A stretch of 20,735 nt of DNA from Casp-actino8 sp032118015 (lineage in GTDB: Bacteria; Actinomycetota; Acidimicrobiia; Acidimicrobiales; Ilumatobacteraceae). Position numbers and translations under genes: made by a program. Where the stretch lies: assembly GCA_032118015.1 (NCBI GenBank), contig JAULYE010000134.1:1-20735 (forward strand), read 5' to 3'. Below, in pieces: positions 1 through 7,786 of this stretch (positions are counted from its first letter, which is position 1; every line of letters begins with the position of its first letter). The notes below the pieces were generated by a model. The model was not told where the DNA came from, did not search any database, and saw only the letters and a program-made list of their open reading frames with translations.

Positions 1-210
1 GTTGCAGATCAGCGATCGATCGAGGAGTTTTCGCGCGCCCTCGATGATTTCGACAGTGTCGTGCTCAATGCGGGCGTTTGGGCAGGTGGTCGCCTTGGGG
101 TGATGGGTGATGAGGAGTGGTGGAGTGTTGTCGACACCAATCTTCGTGGAACATATGCAACGACTCGTGCAGTTCTGCCGCACATCACTTCGGGTCCTTC
201 TGCTTCGTGA
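1..210 (+). CDS. Short-chain dehydrogenase/reductase (SDR), fragment before the assembly gap
   Basis: Frame 1 is open from the window edge and reads as the middle of a classical SDR, an NAD(P)(H)-dependent alcohol or ketone oxidoreductase. It shows the NAG motif (VVLNAGVWAGG, codons about 21-31) and the helix segment EEWWSVVDTNLRGTYATTRAVLPHI, which normally precedes the catalytic Ser strand. The reading ends in HITSGPSAS and then TGA at 208-210, just where an SDR should continue into the catalytic Ser. The same gene resumes in the same frame after the N gap (366-615). The break is therefore more likely an assembly fault than a real truncation. The N-terminal Rossmann motif lies upstream of the window. 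Family assignment is firm; substrate is unknown. Confidence 0.75.
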   Translation, partial: VADQRSIEEFSRALDDFDSVVLNAGVWAGGRLGVMGDEEWWSVVDTNLRGTYATTRAVLPHITSGPSAS

Positions 211-355
211 TCTTTTCACTCCACTCAGCCGCGAGCTCGTTGCCGCGGGTTTCAAGCAACTGGATGCCAGCCGCGAGTGTCTCCGGTGGAGCCATCATGA
301 TCCTTGCCACGGTGCGCCTTACAAGGTCGCCGATCCGCACGCGCTCCTCCTTCGG
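185..355 (-). CDS. Unrecognised C-terminal coding fragment in antisense, probably chimeric sequence
   Basis: Between the two SDR halves the plus strand no longer encodes SDR sequence, but the minus strand is open from the N gap (355) to a TGA at 185-187. It gives about 56 residues with a natural-looking composition, containing ERVRIGDLVRRTVARIMM and ending EWSEKITKQKDPK. I do not recognise the family. It looks like the C-terminal end of an unrelated protein that was joined to the SDR contig at the scaffold gap. A real inserted gene end is the alternative, but the SDR continuing in frame on the other side argues against it. Confidence 0.4.
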   Translation of the reverse strand, partial: PKEERVRIGDLVRRTVARIMMAPPETLAAGIQLLETRGNELAAEWSEKITKQKDPK

Positions 356-365
356 NNNNNNNNNN
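356..365. other. Assembly gap (10 N)
   Basis: Ten ambiguous bases mark a scaffold join of arbitrary length. The sequence lost here and in the flanking 185-355 segment would have encoded the SDR catalytic Ser and the YxxxK motif. Confidence 0.99.
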
Positions 366-615
366 CGGCAAATCTCTTGCCAAGGAGTTGGTTCGAGATC
401 ACATTCGCGTCAATGTGATTGCACCCGGATTTGTAGACACTGGTATGACAAGTGAACTCTCCGATCAGGGCCGCCGCAAGGTGATGAGCGAGATTCCACT
501 CGGTCGAGCGGGCACCCCTGAAGAGATAGCTAAGGGTGTTGCTTTTCTGGTCTTCGACGGCACGTATATGACGGGAAGTATTCTCACCATCGATGGCGGA
601 TGGAGTACTCGGTGA
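366..615 (+). CDS. Short-chain dehydrogenase/reductase (SDR), C-terminal part
   Basis: This is the C-terminal third of a classical SDR: GKSLAKELVRDHIRVNVIAPGFVDTGM is the helix after YxxxK followed by the conserved N-V-x-x-P-G loop. Then come LGRAGTPEEIAKGVAFLV and the terminal TGSILTIDGGW strand typical of FabG-like enzymes. The Tyr and Lys of the active site are not present because of the gap. The stop (613-615) overlaps the start of the TetR gene, so SDR, TetR and the two acyl-CoA ligases downstream form one operon. It probably interconverts a hydroxy- and a keto-intermediate; the substrate cannot be told. Confidence 0.85.
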
Positions 616-1220
616 AAACTGATCGTCGCGCCGAGATCGCTGAGCGAGCAGCGATCCTGTTCGATCAGCATGGATTCCATCAGACGACGATGGAGGACAT
701 TGCTGTCGAGGTCGGTTTGAAGAAGCCGACGCTCTATCACTATGTGCACAGCAAGGACGAGATTCTCTACCTCATTCACGAGGATTTCCTCGGACTACTC
801 TTCGATGGCCAACGTGAGCGCGAGGCGCTGAATCTGCCCTGTGATGAAAAGGTTCGTCAATCAATGCGCGACATACTCCAGTTGATGGTGTCGCATCGAA
901 GTCACGTACGCGTGTTCTTCGAGCACTACCGCGAGCTCTCAAGCCGGTATCAGGATCTGATCAAACCGAAGCGTGACGAGTATTTCCGGCTCATCGTTGG
1001 TTTCATTCGCGATGGTGTCGACGAAGGTCGCTACGGCGCTGTGGATCCCGAGTTGGCAGCCCTCGCAATGTTCGGCATGTGCAACTGGGCCTACACCTGG
1101 TTCAATGAGAATGGACCCGTATCTGCCGATGAGGTTGCAGACAATTTCTGGAGGTGGCTGACCTCGGGTATCGCAGCCGCTCCGTCATCGTCGGCATCCG
1201 TGTCGACTCAATCGTCGTAG
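600..1220 (+). CDS. TetR/AcrR-family transcriptional regulator
   Basis: A 206-residue protein of normal TetR length. The N-terminal DNA-binding domain contains TTMEDIAVEVGLKKPTLYHY (residues 29-48), the signature TetR helix-turn-helix, followed by the linker SKDEILYLIHEDF. The C-terminal ligand domain is all-helical. The ATG at 600 overlaps the SDR stop by 16 bp. A GTG at 612, preceded by GGAG at 602-605 and overlapping the SDR TGA as GTGA, is an equally good start and would remove four residues. It sits between an SDR and two acyl-CoA synthetases and ends inside the ribosome binding site of the first. It is therefore probably a local repressor of this acid or ketone catabolic operon, relieved by a substrate or acyl-CoA. 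The ligand is not identifiable. Confidence 0.9.
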   Translation: MEYSVKTDRRAEIAERAAILFDQHGFHQTTMEDIAVEVGLKKPTLYHYVHSKDEILYLIHEDFLGLLFDGQREREALNLPCDEKVRQSMRDILQLMVSHRSHVRVFFEHYRELSSRYQDLIKPKRDEYFRLIVGFIRDGVDEGRYGAVDPELAALAMFGMCNWAYTWFNENGPVSADEVADNFWRWLTSGIAAAPSSSASVSTQSS

Positions 1221-1229
1221 GAGACGCCC

Positions 1230-2801
1230 ATGTCCCCGATGCAGTTGCCGCGCACCTTCAATTTCGCGTCCGATGTCGTCGACGTCTGGGCCAAAGACCC
1301 TGAATTACTGGCGCTTGTTGCAGCCAAGGCTGACGGTTCAGTGCAGACGTTCAGCTATGCCAGGATTCGTGACCTCTCCCAAAAGCTGGCACGGATGCTC
1401 GAGCGGGCATCGGTCCGTCAAGGAGATCGCGTCATCGTGATGCTTCCACGGCGCTGGGAGTGGGTGGTGGCGATGATCACATGCGCTCGGATGGGGTGTG
1501 TCCCAGTTCCGTGCATCACGATGCTCACCGCATCCGATATCGCCTATCGAGTGAAACACTCCGGTGCACGAGCGGTGATCACAGAAGGTGGGCAAGTCGA
1601 CAAATTCAGTGATTTGGACTCACTCGATGTCAAAGTTGCGGTCGACGACGTTCCTCCAGGTTGGCTCGACTTCCATGCACTGGCTGATGAGGCAGCGGAA
1701 GGGGCCGCTGCCGTTGTCGACATCGACGACCCCGCGATCATGTACTACACATCGGGATCAACCGGCGGTCCAAAGGGAGTCCTGCATGCATCTCGGGCGT
1801 TGTATGCGTGGCGCGTATCGGCAGAGCACTGGCTGACTGTGGGGACGGGTGACGTCATCTGGTGCACAGCAGATACGGGCTGGTCGAAGGCGGGAACGAG
1901 CATTCTCTACGGCCCATTCAGCCAGGGGGCTACAACTGTCCTCTACGACGGACCGTTCGAACCAGGCCGAAGGTTCGAGCTCATTCGAAGATTCGGAGCA
2001 CATGTGTTTTGTGCGGCCGCAACGGAGTTGCGACGACTCATCCTGGAGCCGGCACCAGATGATCTGGGTGTATTGCGTCTAGCAGTCTCAGCCGGCGAAA
2101 CCGTGAACCCGGAAGTCGTCGAGCGATGGAAGAAGTTGACAGGGATCGACGTTCTCGACGGCTACGGCCAGACCGAGACTCTGATGACCGTCACCAATTC
2201 ACCCGGAATGAGCATCAAGCCCGGGTCGATGGGGCGAGCTCTACCAGGTGTGGAGATCGGCGTCTTGACTGCCGACGGTGTCGTGGAGGAAGCGTCATCG
2301 AGTGGACAACTCGTGGTCCGCATGCCCAATCCTCAGTTGATGATCGGTTACTCAGGTGAACCGGATCGAACTGAAGCCTGTTTCACACAGGTCAACGGTG
2401 TCCGGTGGTTCATGACGGGCGACAACGTCGAGATCGACGACGAGGGATACGTCTTCTATCTCGGTCGCAGTGACGACATCATCAACTCGTCGGGTTATCG
2501 CATCGGACCACAGGAAGTCGAGAACACTCTCGTGGCGCACCCCAAGGTGCAGGAGTGTGCCGTCGTTGCTCAGCCCGATCTCGATCGTGGAGAGATCGTG
2601 GTTGCGTTCGTCGTTCTGACACCAGGGGAGACTGCATCAGAAGCTCTGGTGAACGAACTCCAAACCTACGTCAAACAGCAAACTGCTCCGTACAAATACC
2701 CACGCCGTGTGATCTTCGTGGGTGATCTGCCCAAAACGGTCAGCGGGAAGATTCGACGCAATGAATTGCGCAAGCAGTTGACGCAAGACGCCAATGAGTG
2801 A
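1230..2801 (+). CDS. AMP-dependent acyl-CoA synthetase, medium-chain (ACSM-like) type
   Basis: A 523-residue member of the adenylate-forming superfamily, converting a carboxylic acid, ATP and CoA to acyl-CoA, AMP and PPi. Visible motifs: the P-loop YTSGSTGGPKG (about 173-183), GYGQTE (about 311-316), the hinge region TGD followed by GYVFYLGRSDDIINSSGYRIGP (about 396-430), and the C-terminal catalytic Lys in TVSGKIRRNELR (about residue 507). The segment WCTADTGWSKAGTSILYGPFSQGA resembles the medium-chain (ACSM/benzoate-type) subgroup rather than long-chain FadD. The start has GGAG 6-9 bp upstream (about 1218-1222), overlapping the TetR stop. The next synthetase starts 9 bp after this stop. The exact acid is unknown. 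Confidence 0.92.
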   Translation: MSPMQLPRTFNFASDVVDVWAKDPELLALVAAKADGSVQTFSYARIRDLSQKLARMLERASVRQGDRVIVMLPRRWEWVVAMITCARMGCVPVPCITMLTASDIAYRVKHSGARAVITEGGQVDKFSDLDSLDVKVAVDDVPPGWLDFHALADEAAEGAAAVVDIDDPAIMYYTSGSTGGPKGVLHASRALYAWRVSAEHWLTVGTGDVIWCTADTGWSKAGTSILYGPFSQGATTVLYDGPFEPGRRFELIRRFGAHVFCAAATELRRLILEPAPDDLGVLRLAVSAGETVNPEVVERWKKLTGIDVLDGYGQTETLMTVTNSPGMSIKPGSMGRALPGVEIGVLTADGVVEEASSSGQLVVRMPNPQLMIGYSGEPDRTEACFTQVNGVRWFMTGDNVEIDDEGYVFYLGRSDDIINSSGYRIGPQEVENTLVAHPKVQECAVVAQPDLDRGEIVVAFVVLTPGETASEALVNELQTYVKQQTAPYKYPRRVIFVGDLPKTVSGKIRRNELRKQLTQDANE

Positions 2802-2810
2802 GGAACTGCA

Positions 2811-4376
2811 ATGATCGAGTATCCATTCGGCCCCAACGCACTGACGCCACTGCGCTTCCTCGAGCGTTCACGAACCGTGTATGCGCAACGAACTGCTTAC
2901 AGCGGTCCGGAGATGAGTTACGACTACACAACATTCGGTGACCGAGTCGACCGTCTCGCTGGAGCGCTACGCGACCTCGGAATCTCAAGAGGTGATCGTG
3001 TGTCCGTTCTGGCTCCGAACACCTATGTTGCCCTCGAAGCTCATTTTGGAGTTCCTGGTGCCGGGGGTGTGCTGAACGCTCTGAACACTCGACTCGGAGC
3101 AAGTGAATTGCACTACATCATCGACCATGCCGGTTCGAAGGCGCTGATCGTCGATGCAGAGATGCTCGAACTTGGCCGCGAGGCAACTCGCGATCTCGAT
3201 GTGCAACTCGTCGTTGCAGGAGGTGACGGCGATGAATACGAAGACATGCTCGACTCCGCCACACCTCATCGAGAAATCGTCGATGACGAGTGGTCGCTGA
3301 TCTCACTGAACTACACGAGTGGAACGACAGGACGACCCAAAGGTGTCATGTATGCCCACCGAGGCGCCTATCTGCAGAGCATGGCGATGGTGACCCAGAT
3401 GCGTCTCGACTCGGACATGGTCTTTTTGTGGACGTTGCCCATGTTCCACTGCAATGGCTGGTGCTTTCCGTGGGCGATCACGGCCGCGGGCGGACGACAT
3501 GTCGGTCTGCGCAAAGTTGCCCCAGATGCCATGTGGACGGCGATGCGAGAGCACGGCGTGACGCACTTCAACGCTGCTCCGACTGTGCTGTCCGACCTTT
3601 CCCAGCACGAAGCAGCATCGGGCCCACGCCTGGTCGAGCCGGTCCGTGTGGCGACGGGGGGAGCTCCGCCATCGCCGCGTCTTCTTGCCGATCTCGCAGA
3701 GTTGAACATCGAGGTTGTCCATCTATATGGGCTCACAGAAACGTATGGTCCGGCGGCAATCTGTGAATGGCGCAACGAATGGAACGATCTATCTGTTCAG
3801 GATCAGGCTCGGCTGCGGGCTCGGCAAGGTGTCGGCAACATCGTGAGTGACAACGTTCGGGTCGTGGACTCCGCGGGACTGGATGTCCCGAATGACGGAG
3901 CGACCATTGGAGAGGTGGTACTACGTGGCGACAACGTCATGCTTGGCTACTACCGCGATCCGGAGGCCACTGCCACAGCAACAATCGACGGGTGGTTCCG
4001 GACAGGCGATCTCGGCGTGATGCACGCGGACGGCTATATCGAACTCAAGGATCGAGCCAAGGACGTGATCATTTCCGGTGGGGAGAACATTGCCTCGATC
4101 GAAGTCGAACAGGCCCTTGCCAGCCATCCTGATGTGTCCGAATGTGCTGTGGTAGCCGCACCTGATGAGCGGTGGGGCGAGGTGCCCGTGGCATTTGTGA
4201 CCCTGCGATTGGGAAGTGCGGTGTCCGAGCAGGATCTCATCGATCACGTCAAGAGTCGGATCGCCCGATACAAGGCCCCACGTCGAGTTGTGTTCGGGCC
4301 TCTGCCGAAGACGTCGACAGGCAAGATCCAAAAGTTCGCCCTTCGCGAGAGTTTGGTCACTTCCCTTCCCAAGTAG
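2811..4376 (+). CDS. AMP-dependent acyl-CoA synthetase, FadD/DmdB-like
   Basis: A second, only distantly related adenylate-forming ligase of 521 residues. Motifs: YTSGTTGRPKG (about 168-178), the MFHCNGWCFPW segment shared by DmdB-like and plant acyl-activating enzymes, YGLTET (about 306-311), TGDLGVMHADGYIELKDR (about 398-415), GGENI, and the catalytic Lys in STGKIQKFALRE (about residue 505). It follows the first synthetase by 9 bp, with GAGGAAC just upstream of its ATG, and shares its operon with the SDR and TetR genes. Two ligases of different subfamilies side by side suggest activation of two different acids, for example a medium-chain or ring acid and a short or branched one. That pairing is inference. 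Confidence 0.92.
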   Translation: MIEYPFGPNALTPLRFLERSRTVYAQRTAYSGPEMSYDYTTFGDRVDRLAGALRDLGISRGDRVSVLAPNTYVALEAHFGVPGAGGVLNALNTRLGASELHYIIDHAGSKALIVDAEMLELGREATRDLDVQLVVAGGDGDEYEDMLDSATPHREIVDDEWSLISLNYTSGTTGRPKGVMYAHRGAYLQSMAMVTQMRLDSDMVFLWTLPMFHCNGWCFPWAITAAGGRHVGLRKVAPDAMWTAMREHGVTHFNAAPTVLSDLSQHEAASGPRLVEPVRVATGGAPPSPRLLADLAELNIEVVHLYGLTETYGPAAICEWRNEWNDLSVQDQARLRARQGVGNIVSDNVRVVDSAGLDVPNDGATIGEVVLRGDNVMLGYYRDPEATATATIDGWFRTGDLGVMHADGYIELKDRAKDVIISGGENIASIEVEQALASHPDVSECAVVAAPDERWGEVPVAFVTLRLGSAVSEQDLIDHVKSRIARYKAPRRVVFGPLPKTSTGKIQKFALRESLVTSLPK

Positions 4377-4385
4377 GTCGAGTCC

Positions 4386-4391
4386 TACAAT
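4386..4391 (+). promoter_or_regulatory. -10 box (TACAAT) of a probable leaderless promoter for the CPBP gene
   Basis: TACAAT is close to the TATAAT consensus and ends five bases before the ATG at 4397, so transcription would start at or next to the start codon. No Shine-Dalgarno sequence lies before this ATG. The box sits in the 20-bp gap after the second synthetase. No good -35 element is visible. Confidence 0.6.
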
Positions 4392-4396
4392 CGTTT

Positions 4397-5041
4397 ATGT
4401 TGAAGAAGGCATTCATCTTTGTCCTCGTCCATACGGCCGTGTGGACGAGTCTGATCCTGGTCGTCCCCGGAAAGGATCGGCTCGACTACGACCTTCTCGG
4501 TGACGCAGCGACACCGTGGGTACGCCAGTTCATCGTCGCGCTTCTCGCAGTCCTCGCACTCCAGATCGTGTTCATCACACGGGAGAAGATGTGGGCAGAC
4601 GTCGTGCGCGATCGTCCTCGATCGACACGGCAATGGATGTGGGTGCCATCGCTCCTGATCGCGGCTGTCGGAATCGCGGCTGTGGTCGGTTCAGGCATCA
4701 GTGGTGCTCCGCGGAGTTACTGGATCGGTATGTCGATCACGATGCTCCTCGTGGGACTCACCGAAGAGGTGACGTTTCGCGGCATTCTCATCGTGGGGGT
4801 TCGGCGCACGGGAGGCGGCGAAACGAAGGCATTGCTCGTGTCGTCAGTCTTGTTCGGTCTCTTCCACCTGCCGAATGGGCTTCTGGGTCAGGCCTGGAAC
4901 ACCACCATCCGACAGGTGATCGTCACGGGTGTCATCGGCGTGGCTTTCTACGCTTTGCGTCGAGCAAGCGGGACTTTGTTGGCCTGCATCGTGCTCCATG
5001 CTGCCTATGACTGGGCTGTGATTCAAGGCTCCTTCGCCTGA
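4397..5041 (+). CDS. CPBP-family intramembrane metalloprotease (Abi/CAAX-protease-like)
   Basis: A 214-residue multi-spanning membrane protein. It has the three CPBP/Abi motifs: EE(123-124)VTFR(128), F(153)GLFH(157) and H(201)AAYD(205), the proposed metal-binding and catalytic residues of the Rce1-like family. Hydrophobic segments lie at about 3-23, 43-61, 83-105, 108-122, 144-160, 173-189 and 191-210. The reading frame is open further upstream into the synthetase gene, but the ATG at 4397 is the credible start because a -10 box sits five bases before it and the protein begins with a membrane helix. In bacteria such proteins act in bacteriocin self-immunity or peptide/prenyl-protein processing. 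Nothing nearby specifies a substrate. Confidence 0.87.
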   Translation: MLKKAFIFVLVHTAVWTSLILVVPGKDRLDYDLLGDAATPWVRQFIVALLAVLALQIVFITREKMWADVVRDRPRSTRQWMWVPSLLIAAVGIAAVVGSGISGAPRSYWIGMSITMLLVGLTEEVTFRGILIVGVRRTGGGETKALLVSSVLFGLFHLPNGLLGQAWNTTIRQVIVTGVIGVAFYALRRASGTLLACIVLHAAYDWAVIQGSFA

Positions 5042-5117
5042 GAGGGCGCATATCTCGAGAACTTCTCCACTTGGATTCAGGTGCTGATGGGAACCAACAT
5101 GGGATAGTCCAGAGTGT

Positions 5118-5122
5118 GGAGG
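5118..5122 (+). promoter_or_regulatory. Ribosome binding site (GGAGG) choosing the monooxygenase start
   Basis: GGAGG is followed by six bases and the ATG at 5129, an ideal spacing. It favours 5129 over the in-frame GTG at 5114. A competing reading exists: GATAGT at 5103-5108 ends five bases before that GTG, the geometry of leaderless promoters elsewhere in this window. Confidence 0.65.
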
Positions 5123-5128
5123 TACCCG

Positions 5129-6940
5129 ATGGCCGACAAAGTGACTCTCACCGAAGGCGATCGGGAGGCATTGAGAAACAAGTACCGGGTGGAGCGCGAC
5201 AAGCGTCTTCGTCCCGATGGACCGGCACAATACATCGAGCCGACTGGCACATTCGCCTACCTCAACGACGATCCGTACACCCAGCGTGTCGAGCGCGAAC
5301 CGTTGACCGATCATGTCGAGTTGCTTTTGCTGGGTGGCGGATTCGCTGGACTGTGCATCGGCGCCCGTTTGCGAGAGGCAGGATTCGATGACTTTCGCAT
5401 CATCGAAGGCGGCGGAGACTTCGGAGGCGTGTGGTATTGGAACCGATATCCGGGCGCAATGTGCGACACCGCAGCGATGGTCTATCTGCCGCTTCTCGAA
5501 GAAACCAGCTACATGCCGACGAAGAAGTACGTTTTTGCCCCGGAGATCTGGAATCATGCGGTGCGTATTGCAAAGACGTATGACCTGTATGAAAAAGCGG
5601 TGTTCTCGACGCACGTGCGCAGATTGACATGGGACGAGGCGCGTTCGGTGTGGATTATCGAGACCGACCGTGGTGATCGGTTCACAGCACGGTGCGTAGC
5701 CACGGCGACGGGGCCGTTGAGTCGTCCGAAGCTTCCAGGAATCCCGGGCATCGAAGAATTCGAAGGCCATTCGTTCCATACGGCGCGTTGGGACTATGCG
5801 TTCACGGGGGGCACCTACGAAGGTGCACCGATGGAGAAACTGGCGGATCGGCGGGTTGCGGTCATCGGCACTGGCGCAACCGCCGTACAGTGCATTCCGC
5901 CTCTTGGCCGAGATGCCAAGGAGTTGTACGTGTTCCAGCGCACCCCGTCAGCCATCGATGAGCGCAACAACCACCCGATCGACCCCGAGTGGTTCGCGTC
6001 CTTGGGACCGGGATGGCAAAACAAGTGGTTACGGAACTTTCTCCTTATGCAATCCGGGGGGTTCGCCGATGAAGATCTCGTTCAGGACGGTTGGACCGAT
6101 ATCGCGAAACGCATTCGCGACCGCATGGTGGTGGCCATCGAAGCAGGCGCAGAGTTCACTCCGGAGACTTTTCGCAAAGCATATGAAGAGAGCGATGACG
6201 AAAAGATGGAAGAAATACGCCGTCGAGTCGACACGATCGTGAATGATCCGACGATCACAGACGGATTGAAGGCTTGGTATCGACAGTTGTGCAAGCGACC
6301 GTGTTTCCACGACGAGTACCTGCAGACCTTCAACCGCTCCAACGTGCACCTGGTGGATACGAACGGCAAAGGTGTCGAGCGGATCGATGCAACTGGTCTG
6401 TGGGTGAACGGGCAACACTTTGAAGTCGATTGCATCGTCTATGCATCGGGTTTCGAAGTCAATACTGAATACACACGGCGATCAGGGTTCGAAGTCATCG
6501 GTCGTGACGGTCTGACATTGACGGAGAAATGGTCCGACGGGATGCAGAGTCTTCATGGGATGCACGTCCATGGCTTTCCAAACCTGTTCATCATCGGGAT
6601 GGCACAGGCGTCGAACTTCATCTCCAACGTGACGAGCAATTACACCGACATCGGATCGACATTGACGGCCATTCTCACTGAGAGCGAAACGCGTGGTGCA
6701 CGAGAGATCGAATGCACTCTCACCGCAGAGCAAAATTGGGTGAGTCAGATAGAGAATGCACCAGTGCGACTCATCGGTGGGTCGGAATGCACGCCGGGCT
6801 ATTACAACAATGAGGGACTTCCGCAGGAGCGTCGACACAAATTGAACGGCAGTGGGTACCCCCTCGGGGCTGCAGCATGGTTCGACTACATCGCCCAGTG
6901 GCGTACGTCGGGCGCATTCGAGGGTCTCGAATTCAGGTGA
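5129..6940 (+). CDS. Flavin-dependent Baeyer-Villiger-type monooxygenase
   Basis: A 603-residue class B flavoprotein monooxygenase, expected to insert oxygen next to a ketone (ketone + NADPH + O2 to ester or lactone). The first Rossmann motif GGGFAG (about 69-74) binds FAD and is followed by GGVWYWNRYPGAMCD (about 99-113), typical of cyclohexanone/phenylacetone monooxygenases. The BVMO fingerprint F-x-G-x3-H-x3-W-(P/D) is present as FEGHSFHTARWD (about 211-222), and a second nucleotide motif GTGATA (about 247-252) binds NADPH. The C-terminal part has the usual NFISNVTSNY segment. The N-terminal extension before the FAD domain is about 65 residues, as in cyclohexanone-monooxygenase relatives. 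It lies downstream of the acyl-CoA ligase operon. Substrate unknown. Confidence 0.93.
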   Translation: MADKVTLTEGDREALRNKYRVERDKRLRPDGPAQYIEPTGTFAYLNDDPYTQRVEREPLTDHVELLLLGGGFAGLCIGARLREAGFDDFRIIEGGGDFGGVWYWNRYPGAMCDTAAMVYLPLLEETSYMPTKKYVFAPEIWNHAVRIAKTYDLYEKAVFSTHVRRLTWDEARSVWIIETDRGDRFTARCVATATGPLSRPKLPGIPGIEEFEGHSFHTARWDYAFTGGTYEGAPMEKLADRRVAVIGTGATAVQCIPPLGRDAKELYVFQRTPSAIDERNNHPIDPEWFASLGPGWQNKWLRNFLLMQSGGFADEDLVQDGWTDIAKRIRDRMVVAIEAGAEFTPETFRKAYEESDDEKMEEIRRRVDTIVNDPTITDGLKAWYRQLCKRPCFHDEYLQTFNRSNVHLVDTNGKGVERIDATGLWVNGQHFEVDCIVYASGFEVNTEYTRRSGFEVIGRDGLTLTEKWSDGMQSLHGMHVHGFPNLFIIGMAQASNFISNVTSNYTDIGSTLTAILTESETRGAREIECTLTAEQNWVSQIENAPVRLIGGSECTPGYYNNEGLPQERRHKLNGSGYPLGAAAWFDYIAQWRTSGAFEGLEFR

Positions 6941-6947
6941 CGTGAAC

Positions 6948-6976
6948 CTCAGTTCGATGAGTTGTGGTGAACCGAG
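6948..6976. terminator. Possible bidirectional hairpin between convergent genes
   Basis: CTCAGTTC (6948-6955) and GAACCGAG (6969-6976) form an 8-bp stem with one mismatch on the plus strand; on the minus strand that position is a G-U pair. The loop is 13 bases. It fills the 42-bp gap between the monooxygenase and the DrrB-like permease stops. No T-tract follows, so the terminator role is only suggested by position. Confidence 0.3.
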
Positions 6977-6982
6977 ACTGTC

Positions 6983-7786
6983 TCAGCGCCCGCCCGTGCG
7001 CTGATAGAGACGAGTAGCCAGTGGAGCGAAGACGACGAGCAGCCCGACCGTCCAAATCGCCGTGTACAGGACGCTGTTGCGCATCGGCCAGGACGTCGGG
7101 TCCGGGGTCGAAGCTGGGATATTTCCGAAAAGGTCGCGGGTTGCTTGGGTGATTGCTGAAATCGGGTTCCACTCAGCGAAGGTTCGCAGCCCCATTGGGA
7201 GTGATTCAGCCGGAACGAACGTATTTGCGATGAAGGTCAAGGGGAACAGAACGATGAACGATGCATTGTTCACGACTTCGGGTGTGGGAACCAAGAGACC
7301 GATACACGCCATGACCCACGAGAAGGCATAGGCGAACAACAAGAGCATCGTGAATGCGAGTACCGCATCGACGACGGATCCGCGGATGCGCCAGCCAACG
7401 ATGAGACCTGCAACCGACATCACCACCAGAGACAGAGCGTTGTAGATGACATCGCTCGCTGTGCGTCCCGCAACAACGGCAGAGCGCGACATGGGCAAAG
7501 ATCGGAAACGGGAGATCAATCCCTTTTGGAGATCCTCGGCAAGACCTGCTCCGGTGAAGGTCGCGCCGAAGACGACGGTCTGTGCAAAGATGCCGGCGAT
7601 CAAAAACTCGCGGTAATTGCCGTCTTCGATCTGAATCGAACCGCCGAAAACATAGGCGAAGAGAAGGACGAACATCAATGGCTGGACAAGAACGAAAGCC
7701 ATCACGTCGGGAACTCGGCGAATTCTGATCACGTTGCGATGGGCGATCACAGAAGTGTCGCGCAGGGATTGGATGATGGCCCTCAT
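6983..7786 (-). CDS. ABC-2 type transporter permease, DrrB-like
   Basis: A 267-residue membrane protein of the ABC-2/DrrB family, the channel half of an exporter. The N-terminus MRAIIQSLRDTSVIAHRNVIRIRRVPD is the usual cytosolic coupling helix. About six hydrophobic segments follow, beginning MAFVLVQPLMFVLLFAYVFGG. The conserved loop FRSLPMSRSAVVAGR and the late WNPISAITQATRDLFGN are both typical of DrrB. Its ATG overlaps the ATPase stop as ATGA (7783-7786), with GAGG seven bases upstream, so the two are translationally coupled. DrrAB pairs export lipophilic compounds such as drugs, antibiotics or lipids. The substrate here is unknown. Confidence 0.9.
   Translation of the reverse strand: MRAIIQSLRDTSVIAHRNVIRIRRVPDVMAFVLVQPLMFVLLFAYVFGGSIQIEDGNYREFLIAGIFAQTVVFGATFTGAGLAEDLQKGLISRFRSLPMSRSAVVAGRTASDVIYNALSLVVMSVAGLIVGWRIRGSVVDAVLAFTMLLLFAYAFSWVMACIGLLVPTPEVVNNASFIVLFPLTFIANTFVPAESLPMGLRTFAEWNPISAITQATRDLFGNIPASTPDPTSWPMRNSVLYTAIWTVGLLVVFAPLATRLYQRTGGR

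Noticed and set aside
4172..4396. Upstream in-frame extension of the CPBP gene
   Set aside because: It lies almost entirely inside the second acyl-CoA synthetase in another frame and encodes Arg/Ser-rich shadow sequence; the membrane protein begins naturally at 4397.
4844..5779. Long minus-strand frame (311 codons) opposite the CPBP and monooxygenase genes
   Set aside because: It is antisense to two genes with intact catalytic motifs and shows no domain of its own.
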